Source of the DNA: Sphingomonadaceae bacterium
GTDB lineage: Bacteria > Pseudomonadota > Alphaproteobacteria > Sphingomonadales > Sphingomonadaceae
DNA: 64,000 nucleotides
Direction: 5' to 3'
Assembly: GCA_021732525.1 (NCBI GenBank)
Contig: JAKFUU010000002.1
Span: 25,053 to 89,052 of the forward strand
Each line of letters opens with the position of its first letter. Position 1 is the first letter of the stretch. A program made the translations under genes and the position numbers. Below the pieces are notes generated by a model that was not told where the DNA came from, did not search any database, and was given only the letters and a program-made list of their open reading frames with translations. Shown here piece by piece: positions 53,993 through 64,000 of this stretch.

Positions 53993-55629
53993 TTTTCAGA
54001 TATTTCATGGCATCCATTGCCGCTGCATTTTTGTTATGCGCACCATATTCCTCACAAGCGCACGGCGATGAAGATCACGGAGCTGCGGCGGCTGTCAGCG
54101 CGCCGGCTGGAACAACGCCCCGAATTGAGGCGCGAACAGCTACATTGGAGCTCGTTGCAGCGGTTGATGCCGATGACATGACGGTCTGGATTGATGGATG
54201 GGCTGACAATGCGCCGATAACCAACGCAAATGTAAACGTCACAATCGACGGCCAAAGCGAAACGGCAAAATTGGCGAACGGTGTATACACCGTGTCAGAC
54301 CCCAAATTTGAGGCCGCAGGAACGCATCAGGTGGCTTTCCTTGTGACGCGCGCCGGAGCGGTCGAGTCGTTATCGGCTGAATTGAAAATTCCAGAAGCAG
54401 AAGCATCGCTATCAAGCGGTGGATGGACTTATTGGATGGTAGCGGCGGGCATTGCAGCATTGGCTACCGTCGGCTTCATCTTTTGGCGCTCGCGTAAGGC
54501 GGGCGCAGCCTTGATCATGCTCGCGTTGGGGTTCTTTTTCATGCAGCCCCGAGCCATTCAAGCGCACGGCGATGAAGATCATGGCGCGCCAGCGGCGCCC
54601 GAAACCTCCGGTGGTGACGTCATTGGTGGCGGAGATGCCGCAATACGACTGCCAGACGGAGGCGTGTTTGCCCCAAAGACCGTTCAGCGGATCATCGGTC
54701 TGCGAACAATTGTCGCGACGGATGGTTTTGCTACACCGTCTTCCAATCTCACCGGCCAAATCATCGCCGATCCGCGTCGCGGCGGTCTGGTGCAAAGCGC
54801 GACCGGAGGACGCGTCAGTGCAGGCGCATCTGGAATTGCGGTCATCGGACAATCGGTGCGTGCTGGACAGATATTGGCAATCATTGAACCGCCTCTTCAG
54901 GCGATAGACCGTGCGTCTCTGGCGCGCGAGTTGGGTGATCTCGATCAACAAATCGCGCTTGCCGCCAATCGGGCGACCCGGCTTCGTCGGCTTGAGGGCG
55001 TGGTGCCGCGCCGTGAAATTGAAGAGGCATCAATCACACTGCGCGGTCTGCAATCGCGTCGCGCAGGATTGAGTCAAGCGACATCTGCGCGTGAAGTGCT
55101 GCGTGCCCCCATCAGCGGTGTCATCTCGGTAAGCGGTGTCCGCGTTGGTCAGGTCGTTGCCGCACAGGCGACGCTATTTGAAATTGTCGATCCGTCGCGG
55201 CTCTATGTCGAAGCCAATCTGTTCGACCGCCGTCCTTTAGCGGCTGGAGCAAGCGCGGTTGGCAAGACGAGCGACGGTGCGACATTCAATCTGGTGTTTG
55301 AAGGCGCGGGCCTTGCCGACCGGGGGCGCGCGGCACAAGGCCTTTTCCGTATTGTCGGTGCGCCGCCACGTTTGCGCATTGGCGAAAGCGTAACGATTGC
55401 GGCACCACTGGGCGAGCAGGTCGCAGGTGTCATTGTGCCGCGTGCTGCGCTAATCAGCGGTTCAAATGGGTTGACATCTGTGTTCGTCAAAACGCGCGCC
55501 GAAGGCTTTGCCTTGCGCAACGTGACCACCGCGCCTGTTGACGCTAGCAGTGTCGCGATACTCTCAGGGGTTAAAGCAGACGAGCGTGTGGTGACAATCG
55601 GGGCAACTCTGCTCGGCCAGGTTCGCTAA
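53989..55629 (+). CDS. RND periplasmic adaptor with an N-terminal membrane-anchored extension
   Basis: A 546-residue protein of unusual build. Residues 1-24 are a signal peptide ending before HGDEDHG. Residues 45-135 form a beta-rich Ig/YtkA-like domain ([23 protein letters not shown]). Residues 147-166 and 171-188 are two hydrophobic helices, after which [10 protein letters not shown] recurs at 192-201. Only then comes a normal efflux adaptor (lipoyl half [22 protein letters not shown], hairpin [28 protein letters not shown], barrel [18 protein letters not shown]). It looks like a fusion of a small exported His-rich domain protein with CzcB/CnrB. It overlaps the upstream gene by 4 bp and is 2 bp before the pump gene. 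Confidence 0.85.
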   Translation: MIFRYFMASIAAAFLLCAPYSSQAHGDEDHGAAAAVSAPAGTTPRIEARTATLELVAAVDADDMTVWIDGWADNAPITNANVNVTIDGQSETAKLANGVYTVSDPKFEAAGTHQVAFLVTRAGAVESLSAELKIPEAEASLSSGGWTYWMVAAGIAALATVGFIFWRSRKAGAALIMLALGFFFMQPRAIQAHGDEDHGAPAAPETSGGDVIGGGDAAIRLPDGGVFAPKTVQRIIGLRTIVATDGFATPSSNLTGQIIADPRRGGLVQSATGGRVSAGASGIAVIGQSVRAGQILAIIEPPLQAIDRASLARELGDLDQQIALAANRATRLRRLEGVVPRREIEEASITLRGLQSRRAGLSQATSAREVLRAPISGVISVSGVRVGQVVAAQATLFEIVDPSRLYVEANLFDRRPLAAGASAVGKTSDGATFNLVFEGAGLADRGRAAQGLFRIVGAPPRLRIGESVTIAAPLGEQVAGVIVPRAALISGSNGLTSVFVKTRAEGFALRNVTTAPVDASSVAILSGVKADERVVTIGATLLGQVR

Positions 55630-55631
55630 GC

Positions 55632-58600
55632 ATGTTCGACGCCATCGTCGCCTTTTCGTTGCGCAACCGGATACTGGTCCTGTTTGCAGCGATTGCGCTG
55701 GTTGCGATGGGGCTGGTGTCGGCAAGCCGGCTGCCGGTTGACGTCCTGCCCAATCTCAATCGTCCAGTCGTAACAATACTGACTGAGTCGCCGGGCCTCG
55801 CACCACCCGAAGTCGAAACTTTAGTAACCCGCCCAATTGAAACGTCGATGAGCGGTGTTCCCGGGGTTGAACGGGTTCGGTCGGTTTCCGGCATCGGACT
55901 TTCAGTGGTCTACGTCGAGTTTGACTGGAGCGAAGACGTCTTTCGCGCACGCCAACAAGTGGCAGAGCGGTTGACGCTCGTGCGCGAGCAAATACCGCCG
56001 GGAACAGTTCCCCAGATGGGTCCGGTGACGTCGATCATGGGCGAGATCATGCTTGTCGCCATCCCTTATGGCAAAGCCAGCCCGATGGAAGCGCGCGAGA
56101 TTGCTGATTTTCAGATCCGACCCCGCCTGCTCACTATACCTGGCGTTGCACAGGTTATCCCGATTGGCGGTGAAGTGAGGCAATACCGCGTGTCGCCCGA
56201 TCCGGCCGCAATGGCGGCGCAGGGTATAACGCTCGACCAGATTGATCGGCAGTTGCGCGAGTTCGGCACCAACAGCGGCGGCGGTTTCGTCGATCAGTTT
56301 CAAAAGGAGTATCTGATCCGGGGCGTAGCGCAGACAACACGGATCGACGATCTACGCGCGCTGGTCGTTGGCGAAAGTGCGAACGGCCCTGTGCGACTTT
56401 CGCAGGTAGCCTCGGCCGACTTTGCAGCCGGTTTCCGGCGCGGCGAGGCCGGTTATGACGGCGCGCCTGCGGTGGTTATTGCGGTGCAAAAGCAGCCGAC
56501 CGCCGATACCATAGCAGTGACAACGCAAGTGGAGGCTGCCCTAAAGGAAATAACCGCGACTCTGCCGGACGGCATTAGCGCCGACAAGGTCCAGTTCCGC
56601 CAAGCCAATTTCATCGAAACGTCGATTGGCACGCTTCAGAAAGTTTTGATCGAAGCTGCAATCGTCGTGGCAATCGTCCTTTTCCTGTTTCTCCTCAACA
56701 CCCGCACCACAGCAATTTCGCTTATATCGCTACCGATATCGATTTTAATCACGGCCATTGTGTTTTCCATTTTTGGCCTGTCGATCAATACAATGACGCT
56801 GGGTGGACTGGCGATTGCGATCGGCGAATTGGTAGATGATGCCGTCGTTGACGTGGAAAATGTGTTTCGGCGTTTACGCGAGAATGCGGCATTGCCCGAA
56901 CCGAAATCATCGCTTGTCGTCATCGCCCATGCGTCGGGTGAGGTGCGTTCGGGCATTGTCTATGCCACCGCAATCATCATCCTAGTCTTTCTGCCGTTGT
57001 TCTTCTTGGGCGGCGTCGAAGGACGTCTGTTCGCCCCGTTGGGGCAAGCCTATATCGTGTCGATCCTCGCTAGCTTTGTCACCGCCGTTACACTGACACC
57101 TGTTCTGTGCTATTATCTGCTTCCCAAGATTGCGCAGATTCATGCCGAGCGCGAGTCCGGTTTGGTGACACGCCTTAAACAGGCGAATGCGTGGATACTC
57201 GATTGGGGCTTTGCCCGCGTGCGCGGTATTTCAATCGCGGCTGGCATTGTCAGTGTCCTCGCTATCGGCGGTGCCTTATTGCTGCCCCGTGCATTTCTGC
57301 CGACGTTTAACGAAGGTAGCTTTGTTGTCGGCTTTCAGCTCGAACCCGGAATTTCGCTCGAAGCCTCAAGCCAATTGGCGGCGACCGCAGAAAAGCTCCT
57401 GCTCCAAATACCGCAGGTTGAAAGCGTCAGTCGCCGGACAGGGCGGGCCGAACTCGATGAACATGCGGAGGGTGTGCATTCAAGCGAACTCGACGTGGCC
57501 CTGAAACCCGATACCGAAGATCGAGACGCGGTTGCTGAAACCATCCGCAAGCAATTAGCCATATTGCCCGGTTCTATCTCGGTTGGTGCGCCCATCGGTC
57601 ACCGGCTCGATCATTTGCTCTCCGGCGTGCAAGCGCAAATTGTCATAAAGATATTCGCAGAAGATTTGGACGCCGCGCGGGCCAGTGCCGAGCAGTTGCG
57701 TGCCGCTGCTGTCGAGATTCCCGGCGTCGTCGATTTGCGGGTCGAAAAGCAGGTGCGCGTGCCGCAACTCGACCTGCGGATCGATTATGAGAGGGCAAGC
57801 AGTTACGGCATTACGCCCGCAGCAGTGTCCGACGCGATTGCAACATTATCCAACGGCAAGATTGTCAGCCGCGTTGTTGATGGCCTTAAACGCTATGATG
57901 TAGTGCTACGGCTTCCTGATGAAACCCGCACGACGGCGGCATTGGCTGATCTACTTATCGAAACGCCTGGAGGCCCTGTGCCGCTCCGCAACTTAGCGGA
58001 AATCATAGAAACGGATGGTCCTAACCAAATACTGCGGGAAGGTGGAAAACGCCGGATAGTTGTCTCTGCCAACGCGGCTCCGGGCGCCAATCTGGGCAAC
58101 ATCGTCACCGCAATCGAGGCGGAAGCCGCCAAACTCAAACTGCCCGTTGGCGGTTTTGTCCGCGTCGAGGGCCAGTTCGAAGCACAGCGCGAAGCGGCGC
58201 TAACGATTGCTGGCCTGTCACTTGTTTCGTTCGGTTTAATCTTTGTGCTGCTGTTCACACGGTATCGTTCGGCCAGGCTCGCGCTGATCATCATGGCCGG
58301 TGTCCCAATGGCGCTGGTTGGGTCGGTGCTAGCACTTACGCTTGCAGGATTACCGCTTTCGGTCGCCAGCATGGTCGGGTTCGTCACGCTCACTGGTATT
58401 GCATCACGCAACGGTATTTTGAAAGTCAGCCACTATATCAACCTAGCGCTTCATGAAGGCGAGAGATGGAGCGATGCAATGATCATTCGTGGCACGCTAG
58501 AACGGTTGACGCCTGTGCTTATGACTGCGCTTGCCGCAGGCCTAGCTCTTACGCCACTTCTGATCGGAGCGGATGAACCTGGAAAAGAAATCCTCCATCC

Positions 58601-58748
58601 AGTAGCGGTAACAATATTTGGCGGCCTGTTGTCAGCAACATTACTCGACGCGCTCATTACGCCAATCCTGTTCCGTCTATTTGGTCAGGCACCGCTTGAA
58701 CGCATTGTCGATGAAGCCCGCCAATCTGGTAACTTACGGGCTTATTAG
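55632..58748 (+). CDS. Heavy-metal RND efflux pump, inner-membrane subunit
   Basis: A 1038-residue proton-driven exporter of the HME-RND family with 12 predicted membrane helices and two large periplasmic loops. The TM4 signature reads [22 protein letters not shown] (about residues 395-416), rather than the DFGxxxDGAxxxVEN of CzcA/CnrA. From memory this form resembles the nickel-type NrsA group; a database check would settle the substrate class. With the adaptor and channel upstream it completes a CBA pump under cnrYXH-type regulators, so Ni/Co export is the likeliest role. Confidence 0.9.
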   Translation: MFDAIVAFSLRNRILVLFAAIALVAMGLVSASRLPVDVLPNLNRPVVTILTESPGLAPPEVETLVTRPIETSMSGVPGVERVRSVSGIGLSVVYVEFDWSEDVFRARQQVAERLTLVREQIPPGTVPQMGPVTSIMGEIMLVAIPYGKASPMEAREIADFQIRPRLLTIPGVAQVIPIGGEVRQYRVSPDPAAMAAQGITLDQIDRQLREFGTNSGGGFVDQFQKEYLIRGVAQTTRIDDLRALVVGESANGPVRLSQVASADFAAGFRRGEAGYDGAPAVVIAVQKQPTADTIAVTTQVEAALKEITATLPDGISADKVQFRQANFIETSIGTLQKVLIEAAIVVAIVLFLFLLNTRTTAISLISLPISILITAIVFSIFGLSINTMTLGGLAIAIGELVDDAVVDVENVFRRLRENAALPEPKSSLVVIAHASGEVRSGIVYATAIIILVFLPLFFLGGVEGRLFAPLGQAYIVSILASFVTAVTLTPVLCYYLLPKIAQIHAERESGLVTRLKQANAWILDWGFARVRGISIAAGIVSVLAIGGALLLPRAFLPTFNEGSFVVGFQLEPGISLEASSQLAATAEKLLLQIPQVESVSRRTGRAELDEHAEGVHSSELDVALKPDTEDRDAVAETIRKQLAILPGSISVGAPIGHRLDHLLSGVQAQIVIKIFAEDLDAARASAEQLRAAAVEIPGVVDLRVEKQVRVPQLDLRIDYERASSYGITPAAVSDAIATLSNGKIVSRVVDGLKRYDVVLRLPDETRTTAALADLLIETPGGPVPLRNLAEIIETDGPNQILREGGKRRIVVSANAAPGANLGNIVTAIEAEAAKLKLPVGGFVRVEGQFEAQREAALTIAGLSLVSFGLIFVLLFTRYRSARLALIIMAGVPMALVGSVLALTLAGLPLSVASMVGFVTLTGIASRNGILKVSHYINLALHEGERWSDAMIIRGTLERLTPVLMTALAAGLALTPLLIGADEPGKEILHPVAVTIFGGLLSATLLDALITPILFRLFGQAPLERIVDEARQSGNLRAY

Positions 58749-58771
58749 CCCTCAACCCAAGGATATTCCCT

Positions 58772-59665
58772 ATGAGAAAAGCATTATTACTCCTTGCCGC
58801 GTCAGCTTTTGCGCTTAGCGCCTGCGGCGAAAAGAAGCATGATGATGGCCATACTGATGCAGATCATGCCGCAATTGCTGCCAAGGAAGCTACAGGCGGT
58901 GAACATGCCGGAATGGATATGGGCGAAGCTAGTCATCATCACGGGGCTGCGACTCTCAAAGTTGCAATGGCTCCCGCCGGTGCTTTTACACCGGGCAAGC
59001 CGCAATCGGTGACACTTACTTTGACCGACGTAAAGACCGGCGCGCCGATTGGCCCCGATCAACTGGCGCTTGCGCACACAAAGAAGCTGCATTTGCTCAT
59101 CATTGATGAAAGTCTGACCGATTATCAGCATATTCATCCTATCGCAGGTGCGAAGCGGGGCGACTGGACGTTCAGTTTCACGCCTAAATTTGGCCGGAAA
59201 TACCGTGTGTGGGCCGACTCAACGCGCAAAGATGGCGATCAGGAATATGTGTTTGCTGACATGATTGCCGGGTCAGAGAAAGCGCCTGCGCCTGACGCAA
59301 AGCCAGTTGTCACCGCAGAAATGGGCGGTCTCAAGTTCGCACTCTCGTTTGCCGGCCCCGTAAAAGCTGGCGAAGGCGTCATGGGTAGTGTCGCAATTGT
59401 CGATGCGAAATCCGGCCAGCCCTTCACCCAGTTGCAACCTATCATGGGCGCATTTGGCCATGTTGTGGCCTTTTCACGCGACTGGAGTTCAATCGAACAC
59501 GTCCACCCGCAAGGCACCGAGCCTAAATCTGACAGTGAACGTAGCGGACCGGTTGTTGGCTTCCATATGGAACCCAAGAACGGCGGTATCATGAAGATAT
59601 TCGTCCAGATCATGGCCAATGGCCGCGAAGTGATCGTGCCGTTTACCGTGAATGTAGGCGCATAA
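58772..59665 (+). CDS. His/Met-rich exported lipoprotein, putative metal binder
   Basis: A 297-residue protein with lipobox LSAC (Cys18) and a His/Asp/Met-rich segment right after it (CGEKKHDDGHTDADH, GEHAGMDMGEASHHHGA), then a beta-rich domain with KKLHLLIIDESLTDYQHIHP and a repeat-like SIEHVHPQG. This resembles periplasmic copper/nickel-binding proteins found with metal ATPases, but the family is not identified. It starts 23 bp after the RND gene and is probably the last gene of that operon. Confidence 0.8.
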   Translation: MRKALLLLAASAFALSACGEKKHDDGHTDADHAAIAAKEATGGEHAGMDMGEASHHHGAATLKVAMAPAGAFTPGKPQSVTLTLTDVKTGAPIGPDQLALAHTKKLHLLIIDESLTDYQHIHPIAGAKRGDWTFSFTPKFGRKYRVWADSTRKDGDQEYVFADMIAGSEKAPAPDAKPVVTAEMGGLKFALSFAGPVKAGEGVMGSVAIVDAKSGQPFTQLQPIMGAFGHVVAFSRDWSSIEHVHPQGTEPKSDSERSGPVVGFHMEPKNGGIMKIFVQIMANGREVIVPFTVNVGA

Positions 59666-59694
59666 GGGAGCAAAAACGAAGAGAGCAATTTTGA

Positions 59695-59777
59695 TCGTTC
59701 AATCGCCCCGATTGCACGAAATTGCTTGGCCGAAGTTAATACAAACAGGCGGCGCAAATTAGCACCGCCTGTTTGTA
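59695..59777. terminator. Two hairpins before the P-type ATPase gene
   Basis: Hairpin 1 pairs TCGTTCAATCG with CGATTGCACGA across ccc (one mismatch). Hairpin 2 pairs TACAAACAGGCGG with CCGCCTGTTTGTA, a perfect 13-bp stem with a 12-base loop. They separate the RND/lipoprotein operon from the ATPase gene, whose start is 37 bp further. The right arm is T-rich (CTGTTTGT), so termination is plausible, though a promoter for the ATPase was not found. Confidence 0.6.
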
Positions 59778-59814
59778 CCTCACCGCGCAGGCAAGCATTT
59801 TGTGGAGACCGGCA

Positions 59815-62166
59815 ATGAATTCAAGTGATCACTCGTTGCACAAACCGGCGACTAATACGGCTCCGTCAGAATCGACGAACATGGCGACCGATCCCGTCTG
59901 CGGAATGACAGTCGATCCGGCAAAGACAGCACATCATGCCACCCACGACAGTGCTGATTATCATTTTTGCAGTGCGGGGTGTCTGGCTAAATTCACCGCA
60001 GACCCGGCCAAATATCTGTCCACTACCCCGCGCCCAGAACCCGTCGCCGCGCCGGGAGCTATGTGGATATGCCCTATGCACCACGAAATCCGCCAGCAAG
60101 GACCGGGAACATGCCCTATTTGCGGGATGGCGTTGGAGCCTGAAGAGCCTTCATTGGATGATGCGCCAAACCCCGAGCTGGTGGATTTTACGAAGCGTTG
60201 GTGGGTGTCGGCGGCGCTGGCAGTGCCACTGCTGATCCTGACGATGGGAACAGAATTTCTCAGACTGCATTTGGTCGATCCCGCCTATTCGCCGTGGATT
60301 CAATTGGCGCTGACTGCACCGATTGTCTTGTGGGCAGGCTGGCCGTTTTTCACGCGCGGATGGACATCAATCGTCACGCGAAAACTAAATATGTTCACCC
60401 TGATCGCCATCGGTGTCGGCGCAGCATTCCTATACAGCGTGGTTGCGACCTTTGCACCGGGCCTGTTCCCCGCGACCTTCAGAATGCACGGCGGCATGGT
60501 GCCAGTCTATTATGAAGCGGCTGGCGTGGTCGTGGCGCTCGTGTTGCTTGGACAAGTGTTGGAGCTGCGCGCAAGAGCCGCAACCGGCAAGGCAATCCGT
60601 GCGCTACTCAATCTCGCGCCAAAAACCGCACGGCGCATAAATGCTGACGGAACCGAAACCGAAATTCCTTTATCCGACGTTCACACAGGCGATCGCCTGC
60701 GCGTTCGTCCAGGCGAAGCCGTCCCGGTGGACGGCGTGGTGATCGAAGGCCGTTCATCTGTCGATGAGTCGATGTTGACGGGCGAACCTTTGCCGGTCGC
60801 TAAGGAAGCGACCAGCGCGCTGACGGGCGGCACGGTCAATGGCACCGGTAGCATTGTCATGGAAGCACAAGCGGTCGGCAGCGATACCATGCTGGCGCGC
60901 ATCGTTCGTATGGTAGCCGAAGCGCAGCGCAGCCGCGCGCCGATACAAGCCGTCGCCGACCGGATTTCAGGCTGGTTCGTGCCGCTGGTGATTGCCATTG
61001 CCATACTGTCCTTCGCGGTCTGGAGCCTCGTTGGCCCCGAACCGCGTATCGGCCATGCGCTGCTCAACGCCATTGCCGTGCTCATCATAGCCTGTCCCTG
61101 TGCATTGGGATTAGCAACGCCGATGTCGATCATGGTTGCAACCGGACGCGGTGCACATGCTGGCGTTTTGGTCAAACATGCCGAGGCGCTGCAAGCTTTC
61201 GAGAAAGTCGACACTTTGGTCATCGACAAGACTGGCACGCTCACTGAAGGTAAACCCAAGCTGGTTGCCATCCAAACAAGCGGCGGCATGGACGAAAACG
61301 AATTTCTGGCGCTTGTTGCAGCCGTCGAAGCGCGCTCGGAGCATCCGCTGGCTCATGCCATTGTGAGTGCCGCACAGGAGCGCAAGCTGACGCTAGATGA
61401 GCCGGAGAATTTCGAGGTTCAGGTCGGCGCGGGCATAAGCGCCCAAGTCGGCGGGCGCGCTGTCGTAATTGGCAATGCCGCACAGATGCAGCGCATCGGT
61501 GTTGATCCAACTCCCCTCAATGAAGCTGCTGAAACCCGACGCCGCGAGGGTGCGGGCGTGATGCTGATCGCGGTTGATGGCAAACTTGCAGGATTGGTCG
61601 CTGTTGCCGATCCCATTCGTGCCAATGCGCGCGAAGCCATTGAGGCGCTTCGAAAACACGGCCTGCGCGTTATCATGCTTACCGGCGACAATCCGACGAC
61701 CGCGCAAGTCGTTGCCGACGCGGTTGGCGGGCTAGACGGTGTTCATGCCGAGCTCAAACCTGACGACAAGGCACGCATCGTCGGCGAACTCAAAGCAGCA
61801 GGCGCTAAGGTCGCAATGGCGGGCGACGGGATCAACGATGCACCGGCACTTGCCGCTGCCGATGTCGGTCTTGCGATGGGAACCGGCACCGATGTTGCGA
61901 TTGAGAGCGCAGGGATCACGCTCACGAAGGGCGACCTTGCAGCCGTAGTCCGCGCCCGCGCTCTTGCCAAAGCAACGATGCGCAATATCCGGCAAAACCT
62001 GTTCTTCTCGTTCCTGTTCAACGGCGTCGGCGTTCCGGTGGCGGCTGGCGTGCTTTACCCCGTGTCTGGCATCCTGATGTCACCGATGATTGCAGGAGCC
62101 GCTATGGCGCTATCATCATTTACTGTCGTGATGAACGCGCTTCGGCTCAATCGGGTGAAGCTGTAA
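59815..62166 (+). CDS. Copper-type P1B ATPase with YHS and heavy-metal-binding N-terminal domains
   Basis: A 783-residue metal-exporting ATPase from ATG 59815 ([11 protein letters not shown]). The N-terminus has a YHS domain ([33 protein letters not shown], residues 24-56) and a heavy-metal-binding domain ([20 protein letters not shown], 86-105) instead of HMA MxCxxC repeats. Core features: TGE in [16 protein letters not shown] at residues 427-429 ([12 protein letters not shown]), phosphorylated Asp471 (DKTGTLTEG), an HP motif in SEHPLAHAI, and [20 protein letters not shown]. The C-terminal [15 protein letters not shown] matches the Cu(I) P1B-1 subgroup. An upstream in-frame start at 59773 is unlikely because it falls in a hairpin. 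Confidence 0.93.
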   Translation: MNSSDHSLHKPATNTAPSESTNMATDPVCGMTVDPAKTAHHATHDSADYHFCSAGCLAKFTADPAKYLSTTPRPEPVAAPGAMWICPMHHEIRQQGPGTCPICGMALEPEEPSLDDAPNPELVDFTKRWWVSAALAVPLLILTMGTEFLRLHLVDPAYSPWIQLALTAPIVLWAGWPFFTRGWTSIVTRKLNMFTLIAIGVGAAFLYSVVATFAPGLFPATFRMHGGMVPVYYEAAGVVVALVLLGQVLELRARAATGKAIRALLNLAPKTARRINADGTETEIPLSDVHTGDRLRVRPGEAVPVDGVVIEGRSSVDESMLTGEPLPVAKEATSALTGGTVNGTGSIVMEAQAVGSDTMLARIVRMVAEAQRSRAPIQAVADRISGWFVPLVIAIAILSFAVWSLVGPEPRIGHALLNAIAVLIIACPCALGLATPMSIMVATGRGAHAGVLVKHAEALQAFEKVDTLVIDKTGTLTEGKPKLVAIQTSGGMDENEFLALVAAVEARSEHPLAHAIVSAAQERKLTLDEPENFEVQVGAGISAQVGGRAVVIGNAAQMQRIGVDPTPLNEAAETRRREGAGVMLIAVDGKLAGLVAVADPIRANAREAIEALRKHGLRVIMLTGDNPTTAQVVADAVGGLDGVHAELKPDDKARIVGELKAAGAKVAMAGDGINDAPALAAADVGLAMGTGTDVAIESAGITLTKGDLAAVVRARALAKATMRNIRQNLFFSFLFNGVGVPVAAGVLYPVSGILMSPMIAGAAMALSSFTVVMNALRLNRVKL

Positions 62167-62226
62167 CGATTCACGGTTATAAGGCGAATTGACAATTATA
62201 GCCTATCCGCCCATTTTAGGTATCGA

Positions 62227-62598
62227 ATGAAAACGCTGTTACGCCATCTCTTGTTGCTTGGGGCCATGTTTGGCCTCTTGTGGCAGGGCGTGGCCTATGC
62301 GTCGCCGCCTTGCGCTGAAATGCAGCAGGAGCAGAGCGCCGCCGCCTCGTCGATGGCGGGCATGGCGGATTGCATGGAAGCCGAAAAGCAATCGCGCGAC
62401 AGTGCGCCGCCCTGCAAGGATATGAAGGCTGGCTGCTTTGCGATGGTCGGCTGCACGTCGCTGGTGGGGCTTGGCGCATTGCCAATTGCCGTTGATGCGC
62501 CGGTCAGCACCACTTCTTCCTTTGACTTGGCTGCAAGCCCGGTCCTGATCGGGCGCAACGAAGCTCCCATACCCGATCCCCCCTCTATCCTTGGCTGA
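62227..62598 (+). CDS. Small Cys/Met-rich exported protein
   Basis: A 123-residue protein with a signal peptide (RHLLLLGAMFGLLWQGVAYA) and six cysteines in the mature part (PPCAEMQ, ADCMEAE, PPCKDM, GCFAMVGC), many next to Met, suggesting metal binding. Similar small proteins precede copper RND genes in sphingomonads, as it does here. No defined family. Confidence 0.7.
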   Translation: MKTLLRHLLLLGAMFGLLWQGVAYASPPCAEMQQEQSAAASSMAGMADCMEAEKQSRDSAPPCKDMKAGCFAMVGCTSLVGLGALPIAVDAPVSTTSSFDLAASPVLIGRNEAPIPDPPSILG

Positions 62599-62666
62599 AC
62601 CAACCGGCGTTCGGCAGCTTTGATGCTGCTGCGGGCGCAAAATTGATTCAACTAAGGATATTCAAC

Positions 62667-62933
62667 ATGAAAATTTTACTGACAATCGCCGCAACACTTG
62701 CGGCATTCACCTCCTTATCGGCTCAAGCGGCAAATGATCGCGGCCCCGGCCACTATGAATGGCAATCACGCCCCACTCCGGGTCCGAACAAGTCCAACCT
62801 GCCATCGCGCGTTCGGGTCTGGGTCAAGGATGACCAGACCAAGATGGCCAATTGCGATTGCGACATGATGAAGGTCGCTGCCGCCGATTGCATGATGATG
62901 CCCGGCAAGGGCGCTTCTCCCTCCAAAGGCTGA
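62667..62933 (+). CDS. Small exported Cys/Met-rich protein
   Basis: An 88-residue protein from ATG 62667 (MKILLTIAATLAAFTSLSAQA), with AAGGA upstream. The mature part ends in NCDCDMMKVAAADCMMMPGKG, three Cys and several Met, suggesting copper or other soft-metal binding. Tyr/Trp-rich GPGHYEWQSRPTPGPN precedes it. It lies between the other Cys/Met-rich gene and the TolC-type gene, probably co-transcribed. Confidence 0.7.
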   Translation: MKILLTIAATLAAFTSLSAQAANDRGPGHYEWQSRPTPGPNKSNLPSRVRVWVKDDQTKMANCDCDMMKVAAADCMMMPGKGASPSKG

Positions 62934-63012
62934 CGGATGTCGTCCCGGCCTGCGCTACGAGCGTGGGCCGGGGCGGTCCCGTTCGGCTCTCGCGGTAAAA
63001 GGGGGATATTTC

Positions 63013-64000
63013 ATGCGCAAGTTTATTGGCGCGGCGTTGCTTTTGTTGCCTGCAACGCTTCATGCCGAACCGCTGACGTTCGACGCTGCGCTTCAGCGCG
63101 CGCAAAGCGAAGCTCCGAGTCTGAAAGGGCGTGAGGCAGGCGTTACCTCCGCACAGTCTGCCGCGATTGCGGCTGACCGGCTGCCCGATCCGACGCTGGA
63201 CGTCGGCATCCGGGATTTTCCCGTAACAGGACCAGATGCAGGACGCTTCAATCGTGATGACTTCACGATGACGACGATTGGCGTGAGCCAACAGTTCATC
63301 AATCCTGCCAAACGCCACGCACGCGCCGCGCGAGCGGGTGCTGATATTGGCATCGCCGAAGCCGGGGTTGAGGTGGAGGCGCGGAACATCCGTTTGGAAA
63401 CTGCGCTCGCCTGGGTCGATCTTTATTACGCCGAACGCCAACTCGACCAACTGAAGCTGCTAGATGAGAGTCTAAGCAACCTCCAATCGACGGTGACGGC
63501 GCGCCTGACCTCGGGTAGTGCGCGACCCTCTCAATCCCTCGAACCAGACCAATTACGTGCGCAAGTGAACGACCGGCGCATTGCATTGGTGGCTGAGATT
63601 GCCAAGGCACGAGCGAGGCTGTCACGTTACACTGGTGATCCCGATCCTTCTGTCGCTGAAACGCCGCCTGAATTCACGATCAATCGGGCCGCGTTGCTCG
63701 CAGGCGTTGGTGATTTACCAAGCCTGCGCGCGCTCGATGCCCAAACCGCAGCAATGGACGCCGAAACCAGATTGGCACGGGCCGACAAGACGCCCGACTG
63801 GAAAGTCAGCGCCTCCTACGGCCGCCGCGAACCCAATTTCGGCGATCTGGTTTCGGTCGGTGTGTCGATTGAACTGCCGTTGTTCGGTCGCAAGCGCCAA
63901 GACCCCAAAATTGCGGCTCGGGCAAGCGAAGCCGAACGCGCGCGGTTTGATCGGTTAGCCGGTGAACGCGAAGCGATTGCGGCGCTGGAAGGCGATCTGG
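63013..64000 (+). CDS. TolC-family outer-membrane protein of a second efflux system (3' end outside window)
   Basis: From ATG 63013 with GGGGGA upstream: signal peptide MRKFIGAALLLLPATLHA, then OEP-type repeats (LTFDAALQRAQSEAPSLKGREAGVTSAQSAAIAADRLPDPTLDVGI; VSIELPLFGRKRQDPKIAARASEAERA). About 329 codons are present; the family needs about 420. Its length, its neighbours (Cys/Met-rich proteins, Cu-type ATPase) and its separation from the first CBA set suggest the start of a copper/silver cus-like operon. Confidence 0.87.
   Translation, partial: MRKFIGAALLLLPATLHAEPLTFDAALQRAQSEAPSLKGREAGVTSAQSAAIAADRLPDPTLDVGIRDFPVTGPDAGRFNRDDFTMTTIGVSQQFINPAKRHARAARAGADIGIAEAGVEVEARNIRLETALAWVDLYYAERQLDQLKLLDESLSNLQSTVTARLTSGSARPSQSLEPDQLRAQVNDRRIALVAEIAKARARLSRYTGDPDPSVAETPPEFTINRAALLAGVGDLPSLRALDAQTAAMDAETRLARADKTPDWKVSASYGRREPNFGDLVSVGVSIELPLFGRKRQDPKIAARASEAERARFDRLAGEREAIAALEGDL

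Overview
The window looks like the chromosome of an alphaproteobacterium of the order Sphingomonadales (Sphingorhabdus/Sphingopyxis-like). The grounds are moderate-to-high GC, gene orders typical of sphingomonads (yqeY-dnaG-rpoD divergent from carA; a DOMON-like gene before a DUF1343 gene; moxR before a CoxE-like VWA gene), an E1-beta pyruvate dehydrogenase subunit with its own lipoyl domain, and Tad pilus pseudopilins. The genus is an inference from gene content.

Positions 1-46,450 are housekeeping chromosome. The left edge carries mfd (cut by the window start), sdhE, recG, a PilZ protein, tyrS, a DOMON-like/NamZ pair and a VWA/MoxR pair. Next come rpoD, dnaG, yqeY and carA. A small lipoprotein gene and a FitAB/VapBC-type toxin-antitoxin pair separate carA from carB; then greA and an inactive-looking rhomboid. 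A run of small stress or envelope proteins (25.0-27.0 kb) precedes eno, ftsB and pdhAB. After that come three Tad genes, a squalene-synthase-like gene, an EF-hand protein, trmFO, gyrA, a TPR protein, an Lrp-type regulator, an unusual soluble histidine-kinase-like protein and a polysaccharide deacetylase.

The most striking item here is dnaG. It is interrupted in frame by a 314-residue intein with LAGLIDADG-type endonuclease motifs, inserted exactly at the third zinc ligand of the primase CHC2 zinc-binding domain. The chromosome also carries several palindromic dispersed repeats. One has inserted in frame in the interdomain linker of carA. Another supplies the TAG stop codon of both greA and gyrA. 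Two genes each contain a perfect 27-bp tandem duplication.

Two tRNA genes (CAT anticodon, probably Ile2; and Pro-TGG) mark the boundary at 46.6-46.9 kb. Everything to the right (47.1-64.0 kb) is a metal-resistance region: merTPA divergent from merR with a canonical 19-bp-spacer MerR promoter, a methyltransferase gene with a compensated double frameshift, and a cnrYXH-type nickel/cobalt regulatory trio. The trio is followed by a lipoprotein and a CBA-type RND efflux pump whose fusion protein has an unusual membrane-anchored N-terminal domain. A His/Met-rich lipoprotein, a copper-type P1B ATPase, two small Cys/Met-rich exported proteins and the start of a second outer-membrane efflux gene (running off the window) complete it. 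No integrase or transposase is visible, so transfer is inferred from content and position only.

I saw no CRISPR array, rRNA operon or complete insertion sequence.
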